A stretch of DNA of 50,995 nt from an uncultured Eubacterium sp. (GTDB lineage Bacteria; Bacillota; Clostridia; Peptostreptococcales; Anaerovoracaceae), in the NCBI GenBank assembly GCA_937966095.1, contig CALCKF010000084.1, positions 1-50,995 on the forward strand. The letters run 5' to 3'. Below, in pieces: positions 14,748 to 23,672 of this stretch. Positions within the stretch are counted from its first letter, which is position 1. Each line of letters opens with the position of its first letter. The notes beneath the pieces are model-generated. The model was not told the DNA's origin. It saw only the letters and a program-made list of their open reading frames with translations, and did not search any database. Both the position numbers and the translations under genes were made by a program.

Positions 14748-16622
14748 TCATACTTCCAGGAATATCGGCAATATAACCGGATTTCTCTTTGTTTTACTGT
14801 AAAAAAACTTCCTGAGACCTTCTCTGACTGCCGTTTTCATCCCGTTCCAGTCTTTCATCTTTTTGTCCATGCAATCTTCCAGTATATTTTCCGCAAGACC
14901 GCACGCTTCATCTATCAGATCTTCATTTTCTCTGACATAAACGAATCCTCTTGAAATGATATCCGGACCCGAGGCTATTATTCCGGAACGCTTATCTATT
15001 GCGGCAACCAGGATTATCAGACCGGACTCTGACAGCAGTCTTCGGTCTCTCAGTACTATATTGCCGACATCTCCTACTCCCAGACCATCTACCATTATTC
15101 CCTCGGCTTCTGCAACACCTTCGGTTTTAAAGGCACCGTCTTCTGATACCGTCAAACTGTCGCCATTGCTGAGCAGAAAGATATTCTCCATAGGCAGCCC
15201 CAGAAGATGAGCAAGTTCTGCATGAGTCTGAAGGTGCCTGTACTCACCATGCACAGGCATAAAGAACTTCGGTCTTATAAGAGAATGCATCAATTTGAGT
15301 TCTTCCTGACATGCATGTCCGGAAACATGAGTATCCGCTATATCTGAATATATGACCTCAGCTCCTTTTTCAATAAGCTGGTTTACAACATTTGCAACAG
15401 TAAGCTCATTTCCCGGAACAGGAGTTGATGAAAGTATCACCATATCTCCCTTCTTTATATTTATGGCCTTATGCTCAGAAGAAGCCATTCTCGCAAGAGC
15501 AGACATCGGCTCTCCCTGACTTCCGGTCGTGATAACTACCAGTTCCTTGTCAGGTATGTTTTTCGTTCTGTTAAGGTCTACAAGAACATTGGCAGGTATT
15601 TTTATATATCCCAGGTCCTTTGCAAGGTCAACTACATTTACCATGCTTCTGCCGGAAATCGCAACCTTTCTTTTACAAAGTACAGCTATATCTATTATCT
15701 TCTGTATCCTGTGGACATTGGAAGAAAAAGTGGCTATTATTATCCTCTTATCAGAGCTTCGGAAGATATTTTCAAGTGTCCTTCCGACAACGCGCTCCGA
15801 CATTGTGTATCCTTTTCTGAGGACATTAGTGCTGTCTGCCATCATAAGAAGCACACCCTCAGCGCCTATCTGTGCAAGTCTGGCAAAATCTATCGGATTC
15901 CCGTCAACAGGAGTATAGTCTATCTTAAAGTCACCTGTATGGAAAATTGTCCCGGCAGGAGTCTTTATGGCCATACATATAGAATCAGCGATTGAATGTG
16001 TTATCCTGAGGGCTTCTATCTTAAAATGACGTCCGATCCTGAATGTCTGACCTGCCTCTATCACATGCATAACGGCTTTGAGGTTATGCTCCTTAAGTTT
16101 GTTCTCTATAAGACCCAGCGGGAATCTCATGCCGTATATCGGTATATTCAGCTCCTTAAGCAAATATGGGATCCCTCCTATATGGTCTTCATGACCGTGA
16201 GTAATAACGATTCCCTTTATTTTCTTGCTGTTTTCTGTTAAATAAGAGAAGTCCGGTATTACTTTATCTATCCCGAACATATCGTCATCAGGGAAAGAGA
16301 GACCGCAATCGATAATCATTATTTCGTTTCCATATTCGAGTGCCGTCATGTTTTTTCCTATTTCATGAAGCCCCCCTAATGGTATTATCTTTATTTGAGG
16401 AGCATTTTCAGGTTTTTTCCTGCCGGCTGACGTTCCTTTTCTTCCAGATGTTTTTTTTGCCGGAACATCCCTGGAAGATGCTTTCGTACCATTATTGCCG
16501 GATGAATTGCCGCTTTTCGTGCTTTTCCCGCGGACGGCGGCACTTCTGTTGTTTTCTGTCGTCCTGGCAGTCCTCTGTATTTTCGTCCTGCTGCCGGACG
16601 TATTTGTTTTCTGTTGATTCAT
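14748..16622 (-). CDS. rnj: Ribonuclease J with a long basic N-terminal extension
   Basis: RNase J is a metallo-beta-lactamase/beta-CASP nuclease with 5'-3' exonuclease and endonuclease activity, central to mRNA decay in Firmicutes. The enzyme core starts near residue 76 ('IKIIPLGGLHEIGKNMT') and has HGHEDH (142-147), 'AGTIFHTGDFKID', the beta-CASP segment with 'IIIATFSSNVHRIQKIID', 'VVITTGSQGEPMSAL' and 'FMPVHGEYRHL'. The first ~75 residues are a low-complexity basic Lys/Arg/Ser/Thr/Asn tail, probably disordered and possibly RNA-binding. Total length is 624, versus about 555 for typical RNase J. The gene is preceded by AAAGGAAATAT and lies 32 bases after leuS. Confidence 0.93.
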   Translation of the reverse strand: MNQQKTNTSGSRTKIQRTARTTENNRSAAVRGKSTKSGNSSGNNGTKASSRDVPAKKTSGRKGTSAGRKKPENAPQIKIIPLGGLHEIGKNMTALEYGNEIMIIDCGLSFPDDDMFGIDKVIPDFSYLTENSKKIKGIVITHGHEDHIGGIPYLLKELNIPIYGMRFPLGLIENKLKEHNLKAVMHVIEAGQTFRIGRHFKIEALRITHSIADSICMAIKTPAGTIFHTGDFKIDYTPVDGNPIDFARLAQIGAEGVLLMMADSTNVLRKGYTMSERVVGRTLENIFRSSDKRIIIATFSSNVHRIQKIIDIAVLCKRKVAISGRSMVNVVDLAKDLGYIKIPANVLVDLNRTKNIPDKELVVITTGSQGEPMSALARMASSEHKAINIKKGDMVILSSTPVPGNELTVANVVNQLIEKGAEVIYSDIADTHVSGHACQEELKLMHSLIRPKFFMPVHGEYRHLQTHAELAHLLGLPMENIFLLSNGDSLTVSEDGAFKTEGVAEAEGIMVDGLGVGDVGNIVLRDRRLLSESGLIILVAAIDKRSGIIASGPDIISRGFVYVRENEDLIDEACGLAENILEDCMDKKMKDWNGMKTAVREGLRKFFYSKTKRNPVILPIFLEV

Positions 16623-16654
16623 ATATTTCCTTTCCCGCTGTAGATATTAACGGG

Positions 16655-19123
16655 TCATTTTACAACTATATTGATCAGTTTATTGGGAACAGCTATTATC
16701 TTGACTACATTTTTCCCATCCGTAAGTTTTCTGATCACTTCGTTTTCTACAGCGATTTTTTCCATCTCTTCTCTGGATAAATCACCTGCTATATTGATTT
16801 TCTCCTTTATCTTTCCGTTTATCTGTACAACTATCTCTACTGTATCCTTTACAAGCGCACTTTCGTCATGTGCAGGCCATTTCTGTTCATGTACAGAGCC
16901 TCCATATCCAAGATGCTCCCACATTTCTTCCGTTACATGAGGTATGAACGGTGCGAGCATTACAACAAGATTTTTTACAGCGACAGCATAAAGTTTTTCG
17001 TTGACCTGCCCCTCTTTATATTTGTACATCTCATTGACCATTTCCATTATTGTGCTTATCGCAGTATTGAAGTTGAACCTTTCTCCTATATCATCCGAGA
17101 CCTTCTTTATTGCATAGTTCATCCAGTAAGCCATGCTTTTATCTGCTTCTGATCCAATGATGTAATCACCCTCCGGCTTACCGTATTTCTCGGAAAATTC
17201 ATATACCATCCTGTATACTCTGTTTATGAACCTGAAGCTCCCTTCAACTCCTTTATCTGACCAGTCAAGTTCCTTTTCAGGAGGAGCCGCGAACAGAATA
17301 AAAAGCCTTGCCGTGTCGGCACCATATTTCTCTATTATCTCAGCAGGACTTACAACATTTCCCAGAGATTTGCTCATTTTCGCACCGTCTTTTATTACCA
17401 TCCCCTGAGTAAGGAGGTTTTCAAACGGCTCTTCGTTGCTGACAAGCCCCAGATCGTATAAAGCCATCTGGAAAAATCTTGCATACATGAGATGAAGTAT
17501 CGCGTGTTCAACGCCTCCTATATACTGATCCACATTCATCCAGTAATCTGTTTTTTCTTTACTGAAAGCTTCTTTGTCGTTTCGGGCATCGCAATATCTG
17601 AGAAAATACCATGATGAATCCAGGAATGTATCCATCGTATCCAGTTCTCTTACAGCCGGTTTGCCGCATACAGGACATACCGTATCACGAAAAGTCTTGC
17701 TGGTGGCAAGAGGTGATTCACCTTTTCCGGTAAATTCAACATCCGTAGGAAGCAGTACCGGAAGGTTTTCCTCCTTTTCCGGAACCCAGCCGCATTTATC
17801 ACAGTAGATCATAGGTATAGGAGTGCCCCAGTATCTCTGCCGTGATATAAGCCAGTCTCTGAGTTTATAGTTTACTGTCTTCCTGCCTATTCCTTTTTCA
17901 TCAAGATAAGCAGTTATTTTTTCTATTGCTTCCCTGTTGTTCATTCCATTGAATTTATCCGAATTTATGAGTTTGCCCTCAGCCTCGAAGGCTTTATCGA
18001 GAGCATTCAGATCTATATCATCATTTCCCGGATCTACAACAGGTATTATCTCAAGATCAAAAGCCTTTGCGAAATCAAAGTCGCGCTGATCATGAGCAGG
18101 TACCGCCATTATTGCTCCGGTTCCGTAATCCATAAGAACATAGTCTGATATAAATATAGGCACCTTTTTTCCATTCAGAGGATTGATGCAGTATCTTCCT
18201 GTAAATTCCCCTGTCTTTTCCTTAGTCGTCGAAGTCCTTTCTATATCACTCAAATGCTGCACATGATCCACATATGCATTGACAGCATCTTCGTAGCGGC
18301 TGCCCTTTACCAGATCCTTCAGATAAGGATGCTCAGGAGCAAGTACCATATATGTCACTCCGTACAGAGTGTCAGGTCTCGTTGTAAAAATATCCAGACC
18401 TTTATCATATCCCTCTATCTCAAATGTAACTTCAGCACCTATGCTTTTTCCTATCCAGTTTTTCTGCATCAGTTTGACCTTATTAGGCCATCCAGGAAGT
18501 TTTTCAAGATTTTCAAGAAGTCTCTCCGCATAATCAGTGATCTTGAAATACCATTGAGACAATTCTTTTTTCCCGACAAGAGTTCCACAGCGCTCACATT
18601 TGCCGTCAACTACCTGCTCATTGGCAAGAACAGTCTGACAGCTAGGACACCAGTTTACAGGGTTTTCTTTTTTGTATGCCAGGCCTTTTTTATAAAACTG
18701 TATAAATATCCACTGCATCCACCTATAGTAATCAGGATGACATGTTGCCACTTCTCTGTCCCAATCATATGAAAGTCCAAGCTCTTTCAGCTGTTTTCTC
18801 ATCTCGTCTATATTATTCCATGTCCACAGGCTCGGCTCGACATTATGTTTTATAGCTGCGTTTTCTGCAGGAAGTCCGAATGAATCCCAGCCCATTGGAT
18901 GAAGAACATTATATCCGTTCATTTTTTTGTATCTTGCCAGAACATCCCCTATCGAATAGTTCCGCACATGACCCATATGAAGTTTCCCGGACGGATACGG
19001 AAACATCTCCAGCACATAGTATTTTTCCTTATCATCGTCCTCAAAAACTTTGAATGAATTCTCGTTTTCCCATTTTGTCTGCCATTTTTTCTCGATCTCG
19101 CTGAAATTATACTTATCTAACAT
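16655..19123 (-). CDS. leuS: Leucyl-tRNA synthetase
   Basis: LeuRS charges tRNA-Leu. The 822-residue protein is a class Ia synthetase of bacterial length. It has the HIGH-type 'PYPSGKLHMGHVRNYSIGD' near residue 42-60, zinc-type Cys pairs ('WCPSCQTVLANEQVVDGKCERCG'-like, split by turns), and the CP1 editing domain ('FTTRPDTLYGVTYMVLAPEH', 'MAVPAHDQRDFDFA'). 'SSWYFLRYCDA', KMSKSLGN and the anticodon-binding C-terminal helices follow. A clear GGAGG precedes the ATG. It follows rsfS by 13 bases. No T-box leader is possible in so short a gap. Confidence 0.97.
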   Translation of the reverse strand: MLDKYNFSEIEKKWQTKWENENSFKVFEDDDKEKYYVLEMFPYPSGKLHMGHVRNYSIGDVLARYKKMNGYNVLHPMGWDSFGLPAENAAIKHNVEPSLWTWNNIDEMRKQLKELGLSYDWDREVATCHPDYYRWMQWIFIQFYKKGLAYKKENPVNWCPSCQTVLANEQVVDGKCERCGTLVGKKELSQWYFKITDYAERLLENLEKLPGWPNKVKLMQKNWIGKSIGAEVTFEIEGYDKGLDIFTTRPDTLYGVTYMVLAPEHPYLKDLVKGSRYEDAVNAYVDHVQHLSDIERTSTTKEKTGEFTGRYCINPLNGKKVPIFISDYVLMDYGTGAIMAVPAHDQRDFDFAKAFDLEIIPVVDPGNDDIDLNALDKAFEAEGKLINSDKFNGMNNREAIEKITAYLDEKGIGRKTVNYKLRDWLISRQRYWGTPIPMIYCDKCGWVPEKEENLPVLLPTDVEFTGKGESPLATSKTFRDTVCPVCGKPAVRELDTMDTFLDSSWYFLRYCDARNDKEAFSKEKTDYWMNVDQYIGGVEHAILHLMYARFFQMALYDLGLVSNEEPFENLLTQGMVIKDGAKMSKSLGNVVSPAEIIEKYGADTARLFILFAAPPEKELDWSDKGVEGSFRFINRVYRMVYEFSEKYGKPEGDYIIGSEADKSMAYWMNYAIKKVSDDIGERFNFNTAISTIMEMVNEMYKYKEGQVNEKLYAVAVKNLVVMLAPFIPHVTEEMWEHLGYGGSVHEQKWPAHDESALVKDTVEIVVQINGKIKEKINIAGDLSREEMEKIAVENEVIRKLTDGKNVVKIIAVPNKLINIVVK

Positions 19124-19136
19124 CTTCTTCCTCCAA

Positions 19137-19481
19137 TTATTTTATTTCCAGGCTGATACAGTCGCCCCATATTCTTTCTATATTGTACTTCTGTCTCATA
19201 TCTTCTGTCATGATATTGATAACGACATCGCCATAATCCATAAGGATCCATCCCGAACTTCGTTTGCCTTCTATGCTCTTGGGAAAAATACCCTCAGGCT
19301 CCAGTATTTCTTCCACATTGTCGACAAGTGATTCCATCTGTCGCTCGCTTCCTGCAGAAGCCATGACAAAATAATCTGCAAATGTTGCCTTTGGTGATAT
19401 CTCTATCACTCTGACATCTGAGGCTTTCTTTTCATCAAGATGTCTTGCGATTTTCAATGCTAATTTTCTAGATTCCATCAT
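19137..19481 (-). CDS. rsfS: Ribosomal silencing factor RsfS (Iojap family)
   Basis: RsfS binds L14 on the 50S subunit and blocks subunit joining when nutrients fall. The 114-residue sequence has 'LALKIARHLDEKKASDVRVI', 'ATFADYFVMASAGSERQMES', 'SSGWILMDYGDVVINIMTED' and 'YNIERIWGDC', all characteristic of the family. Its ATG overlaps the yqeK stop by 4 bases, and AAAGGAGA lies upstream. The nadD-yqeK-rsfS order is widely conserved in Firmicutes. Confidence 0.95.
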   Translation of the reverse strand: MMESRKLALKIARHLDEKKASDVRVIEISPKATFADYFVMASAGSERQMESLVDNVEEILEPEGIFPKSIEGKRSSGWILMDYGDVVINIMTEDMRQKYNIERIWGDCISLEIK

Positions 19482-20047
19482 AAATTTTGCTTCTCCTTTA
19501 AATCCCTCAATGCGCTTATCGTATCGGGGTCCATATACTCTCCCCTGTTCCTTATATATTCAACAGTCCTTTCAAGAGAACTGATACAGGCAAGATCAAG
19601 ATCTTTATATGCAAGCTTCCTTGTTTCATCCACTGTAGGATATTTCCTTCCCGGTTCTATGGCATCTGCAAGAAAAACTATTTTCTCCAGTTTCGACATA
19701 CCTGCTCTGCCGGTAGTATGAAACGATACGGCATTTATAATGTCCTGATCTTCTATACCGAAATCGCGCTTCATTATCTCTGCAGCGATTTTTCCATGAG
19801 ACAAATTTGGTCTGTCTTTCAAACTGTCCGGCAATCCCAGCTGCCGTATATACATATTGAGCACATCTCCTGACATACTCCGGAACATATCGTGAAAAAG
19901 TGCCGCAAGCTCTGCCTTGCAGCAGTCTTCTCCATATATATGCGCAAGCTTTTTAGCTTCTTCTGCTACTGCATATGTATGTTCGAGCCGTTTGCTGCTA
20001 AGATTCTGTTCCAGCTGTTTCACTATTCTATCTTTTATACAATCCAT
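19478..20047 (-). CDS. yqeK: HD-domain phosphohydrolase YqeK (probable Ap4A hydrolase)
   Basis: The 189-residue HD-superfamily protein has 'SSKRLEHTYAVAEEAKKLAH' (first His), 'AELAALFHDMFRSMSGDVL' (the HD doublet), 'LSHGKIAAEIMKRDFGI' and 'NAVSFHTTGRAGMSKLEKIV', then 'FLADAIEPGRKYPTVDETRK'. YqeK homologues cleave diadenosine tetraphosphate symmetrically to ADP. The start codon lies inside the nadD 3' end (20-base overlap), and it is coupled to rsfS downstream. Confidence 0.93.
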   Translation of the reverse strand: MDCIKDRIVKQLEQNLSSKRLEHTYAVAEEAKKLAHIYGEDCCKAELAALFHDMFRSMSGDVLNMYIRQLGLPDSLKDRPNLSHGKIAAEIMKRDFGIEDQDIINAVSFHTTGRAGMSKLEKIVFLADAIEPGRKYPTVDETRKLAYKDLDLACISSLERTVEYIRNRGEYMDPDTISALRDLKEKQNL

Positions 20048-20636
20048 TATCGTTGATATACCTTTCCACGCTTTTCGGGATCAGATCATCGCATGACGCG
20101 CCGCTATCCAGTCTACGTCTTATATCAGTAGATGAAATATCGAACCTTACATTATCCAGCCTGATCACTTCAGTTCCATATCTACTGCGTATATTCTCTA
20201 TACATTTATCCAGTTCCGCATGATCGTATCCCGGTCTTATACCTATTATATATGAACATTCGTGCAGAAGCTCATCAGCGTTTTTCCAGCTCTCGATTTT
20301 CATAAAAGAATCACTTCCCATTATAAAGTACAGCTTTGCCTCCTGCCCGAAAATTTTCTTCATTGCTCTCATAGTAAGATACGTATATGATATGCCATCT
20401 GAATCAAGTTCATATGATGATGCCTCCATGCCTTCGACCTTATCCAGGGCTTCGTGAAGCATGGCCATCCTGTCATTTCCCGAAGATACCTTTTGATCAA
20501 GCTTGAACGGCTGAAGCTTCGCAGGTATGAATATTACCCGATCAAGCTCAGCCTCTCTCATTGCATCCGATGCCAGATTTATATGTCCTATATGCACAGG
20601 ATCGAATGTTCCCCCAAATATACCGATCCTTTCCAT
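20028..20636 (-). CDS. nadD: Nicotinate-nucleotide adenylyltransferase
   Basis: NadD joins NaMN and ATP to give deamido-NAD in NAD synthesis. The sequence starts MERIGIFGGTFDPVHIGHIN with the HxGH adenylyltransferase motif at residues 15-18. It has 'FIMGSDSFMKIESWKNADEL' and the C-terminal ISSTDIRRRL motif. About 202 residues is normal. I chose the ATG at 20634-20636 because the family begins one or two residues before 'RIGIFGG'. An in-frame ATG at 20652-20654 inside the end of sstT has a slightly better GAAGGA upstream, so the start remains uncertain. Confidence 0.94.
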   Translation of the reverse strand: MERIGIFGGTFDPVHIGHINLASDAMREAELDRVIFIPAKLQPFKLDQKVSSGNDRMAMLHEALDKVEGMEASSYELDSDGISYTYLTMRAMKKIFGQEAKLYFIMGSDSFMKIESWKNADELLHECSYIIGIRPGYDHAELDKCIENIRSRYGTEVIRLDNVRFDISSTDIRRRLDSGASCDDLIPKSVERYINDNGLYKR

Positions 20637-20647
20637 GTTATTTCCAA

Positions 20648-21865
20648 CTACCATTCAATAGTCCGTCCTTCTTTTCTCCAGCTTCTGAATTCTGATGTTG
20701 CTGTAAACAATACATCAGATGATGAATTCAGCGCGGTTTCACATGAATCCTGGATAACTCCTATTATAAATCCAACACCGACAACCTGCATCGCTATGTC
20801 ATTTGGAATGCCCAGCAGGCTGCAGGCCAGCGGTATAAGAAGAAGTGAACCGCCTGCTACTCCCGATGATCCGCATGCTGCAACAGATGCCACTATACTG
20901 AGCAATAAAGCAGTGGGAAAATCTATGATTATATCCAGTGTGTTGGCAGTTGCCAGGGTAAGCACAGTTATTGTCACAGCAGCACCTGCCATATTTATCG
21001 TAGCCCCAAGAGGTATGGATACCGAATACTGGTTTTCGTCCAGTTTAAGTTCTCTGCAGAGATTCATGTTCACCGGTATATTAGCGGCAGAACTCCTGGT
21101 AAAGAATGCCATTATACCACTGTCCTTTATGCATTTCAGAACAAGCGGGTACGGATTTTTCCTTATGTTCAGGAACACTATGATAGGATTTATAATGAAT
21201 GCGACTACAACCATGCACGCAACCAGCACCAGTATTATATGTCCATACGAAGCCATCGAACTTATTCCCGTTTCCGACACCGTAACGAATACAAGTCCCA
21301 TTATACCGAATGGAGCAAAATTTATTATCCATTTGATGGCTGTCGAAAGAGCATCTGCTATATTCCCTATCACAGTTACAGTTGTTTCCGCAGCTTTTTT
21401 CAGCGCAAGCCCAAGTATAACAGCCCACGCCAAAACCCCTATATAATTGGCATTCACTATTGCTCCAACAGGGTTTTCCACAATATTCATCAGAAGACCC
21501 TTGAGGACTTCTGATATGCCGTCAGGAGCGGCTGCATCCGCGCTTTCAGCAAGCGCAAGAGTAGACGGGAACAGAAAGCTGGCCGTAACAGCAGTGAGTG
21601 CAGCCATAAATGTGCTTATCAGATACAGAAGTATGACCATCCTCATATTGCTTCCGGCGTTTTCTTTTTTGCTGGATAATGAATGCGCCACAAGGAAAAA
21701 CACCAGCAGAGGGGCAACTGCCTTAAGAGCACCTACAAAAAGTTCTCCTAATATACCTACGATCGTTGCTTTTGGTATCAGCATCCCGAGTATTATTCCC
21801 GCTATCAGTCCACCTATTATCCTTTTTACAAGGCTTATTTCCGTCCATTTCCTTAATATTTTCAT
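20648..21865 (-). CDS. sstT: Na+/serine-threonine symporter SstT
   Basis: This 405-residue member of the dicarboxylate/amino acid:cation symporter family starts MKILRKWTEISLVKRIIGGL. It has about eight membrane helices plus two re-entrant hairpins. Diagnostic blocks are 'FVGALKAVAPLLVFFLVAHS', 'MAFFTRSSAANIPVNMNLC', 'SIPLGATINMAGAAVTITVL' and 'ACGSSGVAGGSLLLIPLACS'. SstT imports serine and threonine with Na+. It is an unusual guest between aspS and nadD but keeps the short spacing of the run: its stop lies within 12 bases of the nadD start and its start 17 bases after aspS. Confidence 0.93.
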   Translation of the reverse strand: MKILRKWTEISLVKRIIGGLIAGIILGMLIPKATIVGILGELFVGALKAVAPLLVFFLVAHSLSSKKENAGSNMRMVILLYLISTFMAALTAVTASFLFPSTLALAESADAAAPDGISEVLKGLLMNIVENPVGAIVNANYIGVLAWAVILGLALKKAAETTVTVIGNIADALSTAIKWIINFAPFGIMGLVFVTVSETGISSMASYGHIILVLVACMVVVAFIINPIIVFLNIRKNPYPLVLKCIKDSGIMAFFTRSSAANIPVNMNLCRELKLDENQYSVSIPLGATINMAGAAVTITVLTLATANTLDIIIDFPTALLLSIVASVAACGSSGVAGGSLLLIPLACSLLGIPNDIAMQVVGVGFIIGVIQDSCETALNSSSDVLFTATSEFRSWRKEGRTIEW

Positions 21866-21881
21866 GTTTTTTCTCTTATGA

Positions 21882-23648
21882 TTAATGTTTTTTTATCTCT
21901 ATTCCCAGCTCATCAAGCTGTTCTTTCTCCACAATGCCGGGCGCTTCGCTTACCATACACTGAGCCGCCTGATTTTTAGGAAAGGCGATCACTTCTCTTA
22001 TGGATTTTTCGCCTGTAAGTATCATCACAAGCCGATCCATCCCATATGCCAGGCCTCCGTGAGGAGGAGTGCCATATTTGAAAGCCTCCACCAGAAATCC
22101 GAACTTTTCATCTATTTCTTCATCGGACATATTTAATGCTCTGAACATGTCTTCCTGCATAGCTCTGTCATGTATCCTTATACTTCCGCCTCCGAGCTCG
22201 ACTCCGTTCAGAACTATATCATATGCATTGGCTCTGGCTTTTTCCGGAGCGGTTTTAAGAAGATGAGCATCTTCATCCTTAGGAGAAGTAAACGGATGAT
22301 GCATCGCCTGATAACGTCCTGTTTCCTCATCCAGTTCAAATAAAGGAAAATCCACTACCCAAAGAAAATTGAACTTCTCATCATCCAGCAGACCCATTTC
22401 TTCAGCAACATGTCTCCTCAGAAAACCAAGGCTGTCAAATACTACTTTGTTCCTGCCAGATGCTATCAATATAAGATCTCCACATACTGCACCCATGCTG
22501 TCTGATATTTCTTTAAGCTGCTGAGGAGTAAAAAACTTGTTTACAGAAGACGAGACTCCGTCATCGGTAACTTTCATCCATACAAGACCTTTGGCGCCAT
22601 AGCTTCTTACAGCTTCCGTAAGCTTGTCTATTTTCTTTCTTGTATAAATACCGGCACCGCCTGTTATGCATATACCTCTTACACTTCCGCCTGCGGCTAT
22701 TGCATCAGTAAACACCGTAAAACCGCAATCTTTTACAGATTCTGTTATATCTTTAAGCTCAAATCCCACTCTTGTATCAGGCTTATCGCTTCCATATCTG
22801 TTCATCGCTTCTTCATATGTCATTCTAGGAAAAGGTGTTTTTATATCTATCCCTTTCATTTCTTTGAAGACTCTTTTCAGATATCCCTCCTGTATCGTTA
22901 TGACATCATCTATATCAACGAACGACATTTCCAGATCTATCTGGGTGAATTCAGGCTGTCTGTCAGCTCTGAGATCCTCATCTCTGAAACATTTTACTAT
23001 CTGCATATATCTGTCGGTGCCTCCCACCATTAGCAGCTGCTTGAACATCTGGGGAGATTGAGGAAGCGCATAAAAATGTCCTTTGTTTACTCTGCTTGGA
23101 ACCAAATAATCCCTGGCTCCCTCCGGAGTGGATTTTATCAGCACAGGTGTTTCCACTTCTGTAAAACCATTTTCGGCAAAATAATCCCTTGTAAGCTTTG
23201 CCAGATTATGACGTAATGTAAGATTGTCCTGCATTTTCTTCTTTCTCAAATCGAGATATCTGTATTTAAGACGAAGATTATCATCTACATTGTCATCATC
23301 CTTTATATATATAGGCGGTGTGTCAGCCGTAGAATATATCGTAAGGTCTTCCGCCAGCACCTCTATATCTCCCGTAGGCAGATCGGCATTTTTAGACTCT
23401 CTTTCCATGACTTTTCCCTTTATGCCCACGACATATTCACTTCTCAGTGTATCAGCCATATCAAATATTTCTTTAGGTATCTTATCATTAAATATTACCT
23501 GTGTTATACCGGTCTTGTCACGCAGATCACAGAATATAAGTCCTCCGAGATTCCTCCTTTTCTGTACCCATCCGTTCAGTATCACATCCTGTCCGATATT
23601 TTCACTTCTGAGTTCTCCACACATATGACTTCTCTTATATATCTTCAT
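21882..23648 (-). CDS. aspS: Aspartyl-tRNA synthetase
   Basis: This class II synthetase of bacterial type has 588 residues. It has an N-terminal OB-fold anticodon-binding domain ('VILNGWVQKRRNLGGLIFCD'), motif 2 'KCFRDEDLRADRQPEFTQID', a GAD insertion domain, and motif 3 'GLAYGMDRLVMILTGEKSIR'. I chose the ATG at 23646-23648, which has AGGAG nine bases upstream. A GTG six codons earlier keeps the frame open but lacks a ribosome site. It follows hisS, as in many Clostridia. Whether it also charges tRNA-Asn cannot be decided here. Confidence 0.97.
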   Translation of the reverse strand: MKIYKRSHMCGELRSENIGQDVILNGWVQKRRNLGGLIFCDLRDKTGITQVIFNDKIPKEIFDMADTLRSEYVVGIKGKVMERESKNADLPTGDIEVLAEDLTIYSTADTPPIYIKDDDNVDDNLRLKYRYLDLRKKKMQDNLTLRHNLAKLTRDYFAENGFTEVETPVLIKSTPEGARDYLVPSRVNKGHFYALPQSPQMFKQLLMVGGTDRYMQIVKCFRDEDLRADRQPEFTQIDLEMSFVDIDDVITIQEGYLKRVFKEMKGIDIKTPFPRMTYEEAMNRYGSDKPDTRVGFELKDITESVKDCGFTVFTDAIAAGGSVRGICITGGAGIYTRKKIDKLTEAVRSYGAKGLVWMKVTDDGVSSSVNKFFTPQQLKEISDSMGAVCGDLILIASGRNKVVFDSLGFLRRHVAEEMGLLDDEKFNFLWVVDFPLFELDEETGRYQAMHHPFTSPKDEDAHLLKTAPEKARANAYDIVLNGVELGGGSIRIHDRAMQEDMFRALNMSDEEIDEKFGFLVEAFKYGTPPHGGLAYGMDRLVMILTGEKSIREVIAFPKNQAAQCMVSEAPGIVEKEQLDELGIEIKKH

Positions 23649-23672
23649 TTTTCTTTTCTCCTGCACATTAGA

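Noticed and set aside
20454..21446. Long plus-strand ORF (330 codons) opposite sstT and nadD
   Set aside because: It lies entirely antisense to well-conserved genes, has no recognisable domain and no ribosome site. Its composition is that of a shadow frame.
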